This document shows positions 13,201 to 28,320 of a stretch of 64,000 bases of DNA, piece by piece. This DNA comes from Dipetalonema caudispina (lineage: Eukaryota; Nematoda; Chromadorea; Rhabditida; Onchocercidae). The stretch spans positions 1 through 64,000 of the forward strand of contig JABVXV010000147.1 in the NCBI GenBank assembly GCA_013365325.1. Direction: 5' to 3'. Under the pieces are notes generated by a model, which ran no database searches, had not been told where the DNA came from, and saw only the letters and a program-made list of their open reading frames with translations. The position numbers and the translations under genes were made by a program. Within the stretch, counting starts at the first letter, position 1. Each line of letters opens with the position of its first letter.

Positions 13201-14611
13201 ACTTTGATCCCCTCCACTATTACAATTTCAGCATGATAAATATTAGTAGAAATAAAGTCATTTCTTTTTTTTTTTGAATGGTCTTCTAGGTTAACAAACT
13301 TTCTTTGGAACAAAATTGGAACAAAGTCTAGTTACTGGATATGAAAATCATTCTTGATCGGAAGTTATACTTCGAATTATCTTGAAGACAATATTTATTA
13401 CTATTGCCATGGTTGGATGGATGGATAAATTGAGAAAAGCATACATTAATAAATGCCACTATTTCTGGTCATATTCCTTCATTTTTAACACTGGGAAAAT
13501 TGAGATAATTTATATTTTTCTTGAAATAATGTTAATTTTTGTTGAAAAACTTTCAGGAAAAAAAACCTAAGCCATTCAGCGATTGTTACTTCCTTGTTAG
13601 TACGAGAAGAGCAAGCTGAAACCTACTATAAAGCTCTCTCGAAACAATCTTTCACGAAGTTTCACTCTTAAAAAAGGATTTTACAGAGTAAAACAACGTT
13701 ATCTTCTTTCCACCACTATAAACTTTTGGTATGAATTAACTCCGCGAAATTTTCATCAATAAAAATTTCGTAACTTAGTGGTGTTAACTGATGATCAGTG
13801 GCACTAGAAATTTTATTAGGTATATTATTTGTTTATTACATCTAACCACTATCCTAGCAAATGAATTATCATAACATCCAGGATATGCTGAGATATTCAA
13901 CGACCTTTAAATGATTATTACATGGACATTTCTCCTCATAACGACTGAGTGGTATCAGTAACATTTTAATATTTCATCAAAACATACTTCATCTCCTCCC
14001 GCTCAATTAATCGTCACGTTTTACGACACTTCCGGCTAGTGGAATCATGAACTTCTAATAATATCATGTCAACTGGTTTGGAGATAAGTAGCTAAAATAT
14101 TACATTTAACCATCGTGACAGTTGATTGTCGCAGGTGGTGGTGGTGGACTTTTGGGTCGATTTTTCGTAGAGATAAGGCCTTTTTGTGATGTTGAGATAT
14201 GGCATACAGTCGGTTTTAGAATTGTACAGGATGACATTTGCAGGTTATTGTCATGCAATGTTGCTTAGTCTTTTTTTCCAGCAATCTGAAATCATTCCTT
14301 TCGTTATGTTACGAGAATTAACATTGAGTTGGTGAAAAAAAGAAAAAAAAACAATTTGAAATTCTTTATAAATCATGTTGTCTAGCTTAAATTTCGTTCT
14401 CTGTTATTGGAACAGATTTCACAGATTCTTTGTACGATTGCATTCTTCCTTTTTTTTCTGGTGAAATTGCTTTACTTCAATTTTTACTGTGTCAGTAACC
14501 TGGGACATACATTTTTTGTATTTCCAAGATTAACTAACTGTTTTTCAGTACTGAATAGTTTGAAAGTTTCCAGCCCTACGTGGTTACTATTCTGAATCTG
14601 TGTATAATCAG
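10253..14611. other. intergenic sequence upstream of AP-2 mu
   Basis: No phase-consistent exons were found. The sequence is AT-rich with several A- or T-homopolymers (near 12245, 13085, 13265 and 14345). A slightly GC-richer patch near 13990-14050 has no recognised content. Confidence 0.5.
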
Positions 14612-14612
14612 T
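14611..14612 (+). other. possible spliced-leader acceptor for dpy-23
   Basis: TATAATCAG ends at 14611, two bases before the start codon. Very short leaders of this kind are typical when nematode messages are trans-spliced. The polypyrimidine content is modest. Confidence 0.4.
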
Positions 14613-14613
14613 G

Positions 14614-18259
<3,646 letters not shown>

Positions 18260-19860
18260 GTTCCTTAGTCCTATTGTGATAACTTGCTATGATCATAATC
18301 AAAGAAATTCGTTATCGAAATGAAAAAACCTTTTGCTTGTGATGTCCCCCGCGTACTCGTTATTCGGTTTTTTTTTTTTTTTTTGTTTCATCATGTTCAT
18401 CTCAATATTTATTTCTTTGCAAATGATTGATTCCTTTTGTGCATTAGTCTACAAGATATTGGCATAGTACTTCTATAATTCAAGTTTCATCTCTGCAATA
18501 TTTGTTTTAAGACGTTTGTAAATGGACAGTTCGCTGAATGCTTTCTTACTACAGATAGCGGAAAAACTTACTCCACTGTTCGATTAGCACTATTTATGAG
18601 AAAAAGTTTTAGGCAGTATAAAATGTGTATGCTTGTTAAGGACGGTCTTTGTAGTTTTGCTTCTGTAACTTTAGGTTTTGCGCTTTTTGTGATTTATATT
18701 GGTGATGTTCATCTGTGTGTGTATGTGTTTGTGTGTGTGTGTGTGTATGTGTGTGTGTGTGTGTGTGTATTTTTACAGTTCTCATACCAGTATAATTTTT
18801 ATCAGTGTATGAAATTTCAGAAAATTGATTCAAAGATTTTCCGGAGGGTAGGGAAACACAAGAGGAAAGATTCATGTCATTCTCTGCAGTATGCATTTAC
18901 TGTGGCATTTTTAAAAATTATATTTAGAAAGTTTACAGAAAGAAACATTGGTTTTTTCCTGTTTGTAATTTCCACCATTATTGTGATGATGATGATTACA
19001 TTCCTGAATACTGCAAAATTTACAAAATCTTTGTATTTATCATTTACTTAAGTCCTACTCGGAATAAATCGTAACTTTCTTGTGACCGGAAAGTTGTATA
19101 TAGCAGCAATGAGATTATTGCGGTTTTTTTTTTTTTGCTCTTTCCTCGTGGCACCAAAAATTGGTGCCCGAGGTGAGATATGTCTACCTGTATTTCAAAA
19201 ATTGTTGCGGAAGAATTTTCGTAGTTTGGTTGAAGACGGCGGAGTCCTCTTTTTTATGTGTCAGAGTCAAATAGTTTGAATAAAGATATTATTGAATAAT
19301 AGAGGAATTAATTCCGGTAGATATTACACTATAGTTTGGAGGAGCTGTGGTAAGCTAGAAGAAGCGATTTGTCATGGAAGTGACCTCTTGTAGAGTTCTA
19401 TCCATATATGTATAGGTAAATTAGAAGTGGTCTATAAGAAACACGTGTTACAATCCTATTGGTTATAGGAATAGATGTGTAAGCAAAGGCACATTGTGTG
19501 ACAATCTTGGTCGTAAACAAGAATGGAATAAGCCAAATGAAAATTTTACTCTTGACCTTGTGACATTAATTAAAAACAATTTATAAAATGAATTAGTCCA
19601 ATGAGAAGTAAAACATAAATTACTACAATCATTTGGACGTAAATTATTTCAATTTTTCGCAATAATATTATCCTGAAATTCGCTATTTGGAAATATGCAT
19701 TAGTTATTTGTACCGACTTGAACAATATCTTCGTAGAAATGTGGTATTTGTAGTAGAATAACTACTACAGTACTATGCAAAATTGATTGCTATTCTTTCA
19801 AATTTCAGATTCAAGCGAATAAAGGTAATCGAAGACATTTGAGATACAAATAATCGGACA
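18260..19860. other. 3' flank of dpy-23, no gene recognised
   Basis: This stretch holds the dpy-23 3' region, a T-run near 18370, a TG microsatellite (18714-18769) and AT-rich sequence. A 19-nt near-palindrome (GGCACCAA arms) lies near 19149-19167. No phase-consistent exons were found. Confidence 0.5.
18714..18769. repeat. interrupted (TG)n microsatellite
   Basis: About 56 nt of TG dinucleotides, broken by TATG and TTTG interruptions, about 450 bp downstream of the dpy-23 stop codon. The run opens long frames on both strands that encode only Cys-Val or Thr-His alternation, which are not genes. Confidence 0.95.
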
Positions 19861-20597
19861 CTATTTTCGGACTTCAAGACCTGTTAAAGCACTTTCAGGT
19901 GGTGTCATTTGTGTTTTGCGATGTTGCTGTGCTACCTGTACGTGAAAGAGATTTCAGTTTTGATCAAAATTTAATTGTACGTTTTCATATTTGTAGACCA
20001 CAGTTCAAGATTAAACTTCGATCAAACTTGAAATGATCATTGAGATTGCCAACAGCAACAAAGATAATGTATGCGTAAGCAGAACAGATTTTACAAATTG
20101 CTGTATATTATAATTCACTGATTTTAAGAATTAGAAATGGGAAGAACGGCTACTTACGTGGAGTAAGACATTGAAGAATAAAGAAAACAATGAGCATTTA
20201 AGATATCTTTTAAAATTTGATGATAATTTGCTATCTGCTGTTGAAGGAATGAAATTTTCACAGAGCTGATCGATTATACCTGACCTAGAAAGAGAATCGG
20301 GAAAGTTTAAAAAAAATGATGATAAATAATCGAATTATTTGATAAACTTTACATCTCAAATTTGAAATGATATAGCAGAGAATGATTGAAAATTAACAGA
20401 TCAAAATGACCTGAGCAGCAAAGAAATAGATGCAGTGGATATGTAGCAATAAACAAAGTGATTGAGCAAAACGCTAGCAAAGTTCCTTCAACTACAGCAA
20501 TGTTTTGCTTTGCTGGACCTCTGGACAGCTGCTGATAGGAAGAGAGTGGTGCAATAATGTGTTCTTCCTCAATTACGTCATCCATCGACCATTTCAT
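19861..20597 (-). CDS. candidate small membrane protein, two exons
   Basis: Predicted exons 20597-20411 and 19931-19861 join in phase to about 85 residues. The first encodes an acidic start (MKWSMDDVIEEEH), a polar segment and one hydrophobic span of about 22 residues from LLAFCSITLF to LHLFLCC. The second encodes a basic tail (AQQHRKTQMTPPES, then ...LEVRK stop). Amino-acid composition is far more protein-like than local noise. The acidic head plus membrane hairpin resembles the N-terminus of stomatin-family proteins, but no SPFH domain was found in the 2 kb downstream, so that identity is not claimed. Its ATG lies 22 bp from the divergent start of the K2P channel. The intron is 479 nt and the acceptor choice is uncertain; a missed middle exon is possible. 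Confidence 0.42.
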
Positions 20598-20619
20598 GTA
20601 TAATTAAACATCCACTGTA

Positions 20620-23600
20620 ATGAGACGTGATACTATCTTTGTGCAGAACGATGATTTCGATCTCGTAAGTTACTCTTCCATACATTCATTCATTTATTAC
20701 CCTCTCAGTAATCTTTTCAGATTTTTTCCTTTCTAAACTTTTGAATGTCATTTAATAAATTTCGCACACTTATAAATTTGTGTTATTTTTTATTTCAATT
20801 TCGTCTTTTTTACTTCTTCCAGCGTTTTGCTACAATCTCTGAATATACCTTCCCTTCCGAACGTGTCAAAACATGCACGAATGCAGTCACTACGCAATAC
20901 AAATTCTGTCATTGCAATTTCAGTTCTAAAAATATGTCAGTTGTAACACATTTATTGGTTGAAATAAACAATCGATACTGATCAATCATTCTATTGACGT
21001 TTTTGTTTAAAAGATCTTCGAGTAATATTTCATTTATATGAAGGATTCCTGTTAAAATCTCACATATTATCTTGTTTTCTAAAAATTTTACGGGACGAAT
21101 TTCCTAACTCTGTTTAGCAAATAGTTGTCTTTGTAGTATTAAGGGATCAAAAAGAGGTAAAGCTTATGAATTTTAACCTTAACAAAATTCCTTAAGAAAT
21201 ATTTTTGTCGGTAAAATGGCACCCGTCAAGTTTTGTTTTGCAGAGGTATACGCTAACCAAATTTGTTTACTTGTTGCTAATAAAATTGTCGGAATTCAGT
21301 TCAAGTACCGTACCGAAGATATCATGACAGAATTGCTAATTCTTTTCAAATTTGCAAGTTTACAAAGTACTTTTCTGATCTGTTAATGTGATATATCGTA
21401 TCACTGCTCAAATATAGATCCTTTTTTTAAAGACTGGATGCAATGAAGAACAGCGATTCTTCAACAAAAATATTTCAGATCTTTTTGATTACAAATCTAT
21501 GACTATTTCTGGTCGAAATTTCGAAATGTTTTAAACTGATTTGATTTTTCTGGTTCATTGCTTTGTATATGTATTGATAATACTAATAGTTAACACCTAT
21601 TTGTATGAAAAAACAATAAGGAAGAAACTTGTGAGGTCTTCGATGTTTATTTTTATAGCCAATAATGTAGTCATTTGTCATAGCCTAGGAAGTGTTTCAG
21701 GGATCGGAATCGGGAAATAGCTCAAATGGTGATGAAATACCGATGGAAATGGATCTTACGGCAGCTGGTCCACCATTGTCAGATGACGAATCAGTCACTG
21801 TACAGTCCGGTGCGCAAGCCAAAACGATCATGGTATATTTGTTTTTAATTATATTTATTCATCCGAAGTTTAGTTTTAGATTGGCAAATCCTAGATTAGA
21901 TTGCCAAATATTGCATAATTGGACACTAAAATGATGGTGAACAGAAAAATATGCGTTAGTTGGGCATTGAATTTAATTAATTTAAAATTTCCATTATCAT
22001 AAACATACCACTGTGATTTTCTCGAAGTTTACTATGAAACTTTTTCATAATTTTTGGATAAAAATAGATCATATTACAGTATGCTCGAATGATATTACCT
22101 CATGTTGGTCTCGTTGTGTTACTTATTGTATATCTTTTGATTGGCGCTATAGTATTTCGTTATCTGGAAGCACCAAATGAACTCGAAGTAATATATTTGA
22201 ATATAATTGATACTGAAAGTAGAAAAATATAATTTGCGCTTACATCTAAAGGAAACATTTCCTTTTCCAAAATCTTTAAAATACTCTTTCGCAACAATAC
22301 ATGTAGTATGCGATATTAACTGCAAAATGAATTTTATAATTACTTCTTTCTTTACTCTTTAATTAAAATATTTCATTTGTTATTCATATATACTTAAAGT
22401 TTTAATCATCTCTAAAATTATTTGAGTCCACCATAATAGTTTATTTAGTCTTTCAATTTAAACTTTCTTTAGTTACAAGTACTATTTCATTCATATTTAT
22501 TTCAATCACAAAAGTGACAAGATATGTTGTAGTTAGATTGTACATCGCTAATAACCATCTAAAATTCTCAAAATTCAGTCGGAGGTATTAGAAATTGTTT
22601 CCACAAATCTAACCGTTTTTCTTTTATCGCCATTTAGTAACAACATCAGCAAATCATAAGTATGGAAACTCATTTTCGACAATATTTCTTTTCTTTTTTT
22701 TCTCTCCACTTATCATCTACTGTCTTTAAGTGAATTATTTTCTTTTTCTTTTTTTTTTTTTTTTTGTAAGAAAAATTTGCTTCCCAAACTAAATTACAGA
22801 CTCGTGATCGCGAATTGCGGGCAATTTTTGGTTTACGAAAGGATTTTCATGATATGATTTGGAATTTAACTGTTGGCGGTGATAGTTTCTTTACACGGGA
22901 ATCATTGGACTTGCTTGGAGAGCAGTACTTCGAATCACTGGTACTTGCAATGTTCGAAGCATATCGGAATCAATTTGTTAATGAGAATCATTTACTAAAT
23001 AAAACAAACGGTGATGCAATGCTATGGACCTATGCGAACAGTATTTTTTTTGCCACAACTGTTATTACCACTATTGGTAACGTTTCTATGCGCTTATTTT
23101 AAGTACAAAAAAAATTAAGAGTTCCAAATGTTAAGTGAAAACATAATGCATTAAAATAGTATTTATTGGATAGAGAAGAAGTAATAGCTTGTAGTTTTGT
23201 TGCATTGACTTTTTAAACTGTTAGATATTATTCCAACTTTTGGAAATCTTTATTAGAAGGAATTGCTTTGCATTTCAAGGATATGGCAACTTGGTGCCAG
23301 CAACACAATTTGGCCGTATCGCATGCATCTGTTTCGCTTTGTTTGGTATACCGCTACTTCTGGTCACAATAGCAGATATAGGCAAATTTTTGTCCGATTT
23401 TTTGAGCTTTCTCTACCGAACGTATCGGACTTTCAAACGCAAGGTTAGGGATATTTGTGTTATAAATAAGCTTATTAAGTTAAAATTAACTAGCAGTTGT
23501 TTTATAAAATTTAACCTCTTAATTTCAAAATCTGTCCACTTTCGAAGATTTTTGAAATTGCAGGTATGTAAGCAATCACGACGTATATCACATCATTACC

Positions 23601-25397
23601 GGGATCGGAGCTCCTCCGCTCAAAGTAGTTCTGTATCAACGAAAGCTGGAAGTATGAATCTGAATAGCATTGGTAGTGATTCAGAATCGAGTTGTGAGGT
23701 CTTTTTTCTGTTTATAAAATAGATATTATAAAAGATGCTATCGTAAACTTTCTCCCTTTTGTTCAGCTTCTCCAGGGAAAAGCATTTTAAAAAGATTACT
23801 TCTGTTTCATTTTCGTTCATTTTCATTACCGCTGTAAATTCGTTAGCAAGCCTTTATCGATAATGTCAGTATTTGCTTTTCCATACGTTTACTTTTTTTT
23901 TTACGTGAACGTTGACAAGTGAATTGTAATCAATTATTTGGTGTCAAACTTACTTCAGTCAATATACTTACTTACTTCCAGCAATCCCAATACTCTTTTG
24001 TAAGAAAGAAATAGATGACAATGATATACCTTTATCTTTATTTTCTGTAAATTCATAAGTTACCGTCTACTAATTTGAGTAAGATTATTTGTTAGGAGTG
24101 GAGTAGAGTTCCAATACGGTGAAAAATAAATTTTCAAATAATTTGTTATCTCATATGAATAATCATTTTTATTATTGTTTACTTCACCTTTAGGATGAAT
24201 TACGTATTCCGGTTATAATGGTACTATTTGTATTAGTTTCTTATACAGCAATAGGCGGCTTATTGTTTCGAGCATGGGAAGGATGGCAATATTTCGATGC
24301 TTTCTACTTCTGTTTCATCACAATGGCTACTGTTGGTAAGGAATAAAGATAAAAGATAAGTATGCATATTATCATTCATTCTTTTAGACTAACAGTAATA
24401 TATTTTGAATAGGTTTCGGAGACATTGTACCAACTGAGCAAATGTATATGTTTTTCACGATGGCTTATATCATCTTCGGCTTGGCTTTGTAAGTTTTATG
24501 ATTATTTTGAGCTTTTAAACGACAAACAAATAACTATGATTTATCGGTCGTATACTTTGTGATCGAAATAATAAATTTTTTTACGTGGAATTGTTTTCTA
24601 GAATTTGTGCTAGTGATGTTGTTTTCAGAGCTACAATGTGCATTGATCTTGCTGGCACTGAATACATTCGGAAAATCCATTACATTGGCACAAAAATGGA
24701 AGGTGCAAAAGGAGCTGTGATGACGTATGTCATGTTGTTTAGTCATTTGTAATTTTAAATTTCGTTGGATACTTCGTAAATTTTTCCATGGAACATTTCG
24801 CAGGATTTCCATCTATATTTGAGAAAGTGGAATTTTAAAATTTCTGCATTCTTTTTATTCCAGAGGTTTGCAAGCCGGTGAACATTTGTTAAAACATACT
24901 GGTATTGAAGTTATTAGAACAGCTGGCGGTAAATTGGTTCAAGTTCGTGGAGCGGTACTGAATCAGAAGCAGGCTCGTGAGCTCGGTGTCGATTACATAT
25001 TAACTGATTTGCATTATCAGCAGAAGAATATACTTTATGAACCATTAAGTCCAACAGTGCAGCGTTTAGTGAAAAGCAGTAATATCAAAGTAATATTTGA
25101 ACTTTTAAATGTTCTAGCAAAAAATTTTACAATTTCCTTCAAGCTTCTAATAATTTGAAATCTCATTCACTTTCGTCATTTAATCTCAGTTCTTCAAAAG
25201 TTGAAGTTTAGATACTACCTGGTGACATTACGGAGAAAGATGGATATATTATGCAGAACAAGAGTTATGATAAACCGGGTGGAAAGTATTATCGTATGTT
25301 TCATCGGCGTAGAAACTGTATCCACCGTCTATTGGTACCATCAACGGGTGATGTCGCTGCTATTGTACCTATATTATTGAAAGAAACTGACGTGTGA
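20620..25397 (+). CDS. TWK-type two-pore-domain potassium channel, 11 exons
   Basis: Exons: 20620-20664, 21701-21832, 22080-22187, 22800-23076, 23280-23443, 23564-23698, 24194-24335, 24413-24488, 24629-24724, 24864-25089, 25212-25397; phases agree throughout, giving 528 residues. Order: acidic N-terminus, TM1 (about 64-87, ending FRYLE), a long extracellular cap with NLT and NKT glycosylation sequons, pore 1 with TTIGYGN (about 184-191), TM2 (FGIPLLLVTIADIGKF), a Ser-rich cytosolic loop, TM3, pore 2 with ATVGFGDIVP (about 331-340), TM4 running into MCIDLAG, and a 160-residue cytosolic tail. The two filters GYG and GFG are both intact, so a background K+ leak channel at the plasma membrane is expected. 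Exon 1 (MRRDTIFVQNDDFDL) is phase-consistent but short, so alternative 5' exons are possible. Intron 6 uses a weak GTCTTT donor. Assignment to one C. elegans twk gene is not possible by eye. Confidence 0.92.
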
Positions 25398-28320
25398 TGT
25401 GTCCGCTGTTACTATTATTACCTCGACTTATCGTTATATGTAAGAGAACATGAAAAGACAATTAAAGGCAGATTATCTAATTTAAAATTTACACACTACC
25501 TGGTTACATTATGAAGAAGTCAATAATTCAACTGCGAAAGAAAGGAAATCACAAATCAAATAATGTAACAGTTTTAATTATTTAGCAAATTACTGTTCCG
25601 ACTAATAAATTTCAATACAACCAAGCGCAAGTATATTTCTTTATGTTTCCATGGCTTTAACTTTTTGTTGAACTGCTTAAATGCTGTAAATTTACCAGGC
25701 AACTGTACAAATTCATTGAAATCGAATGACTTATTTCACAAGGAGCAAATACAACACTTAACTGCAATAAAGTTATTCGTTGGATGTGAATGAAATTTTC
25801 AAGTAATATTTTTCTTGGATTCTCAACAGCAGTTGTTTAAGCAGTTGCTTCCAGAATTTTACAGTATATAATTAACATATAATTTCCTTGAGAACATGCC
25901 AGATCAGTTGACCTTTCTTTCTGAAATCGATAATATTTAGGCATTTGTGTTGATTTTAAAAAACAAAGTCATGTTCACCGTATAATCACAACATTTATCA
26001 TACTATTATTTTGAATCAATTCATTTCGGAAATGCATGATAAGCAGAAGATTTTAGAATTTAATGTGATATCACTAAATTGTTAAAAACTCTCCATGTTT
26101 ATTTGATGATCATTCATTTTTCTGTCGCCAATTTTTATGCTACCACCTTCAAAAAATGGAAGAAATGTACAAACACACGAAAGAAATAGATTTCAAAAAA
26201 ATTTAACTCAATCTTCGTTTCCATCTTCACTTGCTCTACCATTAGCGCTGACTTTTTTGTGAGAAAATTTCTTAAGAATCCAATTATTCATCTACTGATC
26301 GTTGCATTTTAATTTCATTAACAATTCACGTAGTTCTAGGCTTTTAAAATACCTAAAATTGTACTTCGTGAAACACGTATTCACAGAGTCATTTGAACCG
26401 TTTTCTCTACAAACAAGAAATTTCTTAGCGATCTAATTTTAGTAGTTATTTCCTGATTAGAATAGTCTGGACTAGAGTAAAGTTTTAAAACGTGTATAGA
26501 TCGATGGTCTCCAAATTTCTATATTTGTATAAGAAATACCTGAAGTAGAGTTAAACCTCATTTTTTTCTTATTCAATCAGTGCAAATAATTATTGAAAAT
26601 GTCAAATGCTTGAATTTGATGGTTTTTCGCCCATAAATAATATGCAAGATCATTTTGAGGGAAAATTTAACTATTCATAGCTAATAATTCAGGTTTACTA
26701 TATAAATTAGCTGAAAAAAATCTAATCGACATCTTTTATCCTACTTCAAGTAAAATGGCTTCTTAATAAATTGAAAACTGCTCATCACATCATAATTGGC
26801 TATTAAGTAAAAAATTTTTAACCTCCTTGTAGCGATGAATAAAGTTAATAAAAATGCATGGAATAAAAATTCAACTAGCATCAAATATTTACCCATTTTA
26901 TGTCTAATTAAAATATATTCATGTATTGAGGCATTTTAAAGAATACTTCCAATGCATTTTTAAGTTCAAAATGCTCTATTACCATCTTCAAACGTTCGCT
27001 TTCAGAAGAATTCTTTCATATTTATTCAAATCGTTGCCTTCAGCGAAACCTGGGCATTTCCCGTCTTTGGTGCAAAACAGAATTAATCAACCTTATTTAT
27101 ATACCAATTTTGCTGTTTCATGATCGTAAGTGCACTGAGTACTTTATTCATCTCTAAGCATTTCCATCGCTCTGAAAATAATAAAAACTTGGCTTGTTTA
27201 ACTATATCATTCATTATGAATTGGAAGTCAGGTAAAAAGTTGATAGCGAGAAGGCATTCTTTGTAAAATTTAAATTTTGCATGTAAACAATTGACATACA
27301 TCGATATCTCCAAATACTTGTACACTTTGCTTTCGTTTAAATGAAAACTGGATATTTTTCTAAATTTGTATTTTTATTGAAACATGTTTTTCCTCAAGGT
27401 TATTTGAATTACCTTAAATTTACCAATGAATACTCGAAAACAGACATAAAATAACGACTGTAGCCAAATTTGACATGAAATTCTTTACAGATTTGGCGGT
27501 TATTAAAGACGTATCATGAATGTCGAAACGTATCCAGCTGCTTATTATACTTCAAATTAATTTTGCAACTTGCCTTCAGATATTCTTCGTTTTATTTGCA
27601 AAACAAATTTAAGCAACTTTCCCAAGATGCCTTCTGCAGGAACTTTCCTCTATCCGCGTTTCAAACAAAAGTTCATATCGAAATATTTTAAAGTTCACTT
27701 GTTGATTTTAATTATCCTTAACCTAAATATTCAACCTTAAATGGCTTTCCTCTTTCTTCTACGATATCTTTTTGCCCTCATTTCTTGCATTTGATATGTT
27801 TAATTTCTACAATTTTCATGAAGTTGCGAGAAAATTTGAGAATAAGATTGCAAAAGTTTTCTTTTGATAAATCAGGAAAGTTAGTTCAGAGGGAATTTTC
27901 AACCCAAAATTTCAACTTTTTTCAATTTTCAAGCAAATTTTCTACACAAATTCTTTTACAAAAGCAAAATATTTATGATACATTAGGATGATGGTGTTCG
28001 TATAATTTATTTCTGTTGGAAGACACGATCCGGAAAAGCTAAACAATAAGAATAATTTTTCTATATCAAATCATGTGCTAATATGTTCCAGTTTTGGCTT
28101 TTTTAGTGATCAAGTTCGTACCATCTGAACTACTTTTCCTATTTTTTCCTGTTTTGGATTTCACAGTAGCAACTTTAGAAATCGACTTTGCATCGGTTAA
28201 TGTATTTTTCAAGCGTTTTTTAAGTGTAAGCTTATACAAGCAAGCATCAGAATTTATGACCGTGTATTTCTACAGTGAACAGCTGTTAACCGCTGGAAAA
28301 CAAAACCTTTCAAATAATTT
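25398..28320. other. K2P 3' flank and intergenic sequence
   Basis: An AATAAA hexamer at 25604-25609, about 210 nt past the channel stop codon, is a reasonable polyadenylation signal. The remainder is AT-rich without phase-consistent exons. An open frame at 28094-28483 overlaps the first exon of the next gene in another frame and is not considered real. Confidence 0.5.

Noticed and set aside
18596..19051. Long open frames across the TG repeat on both strands
   Set aside because: They are created by the dinucleotide repeat and flanked by intron-like composition.
20411..20597. Assignment of the small membrane protein to the stomatin family
   Set aside because: Only the acidic head and hydrophobic span are similar; no SPFH-domain exons were found on the minus strand down to the dpy-23 gene.
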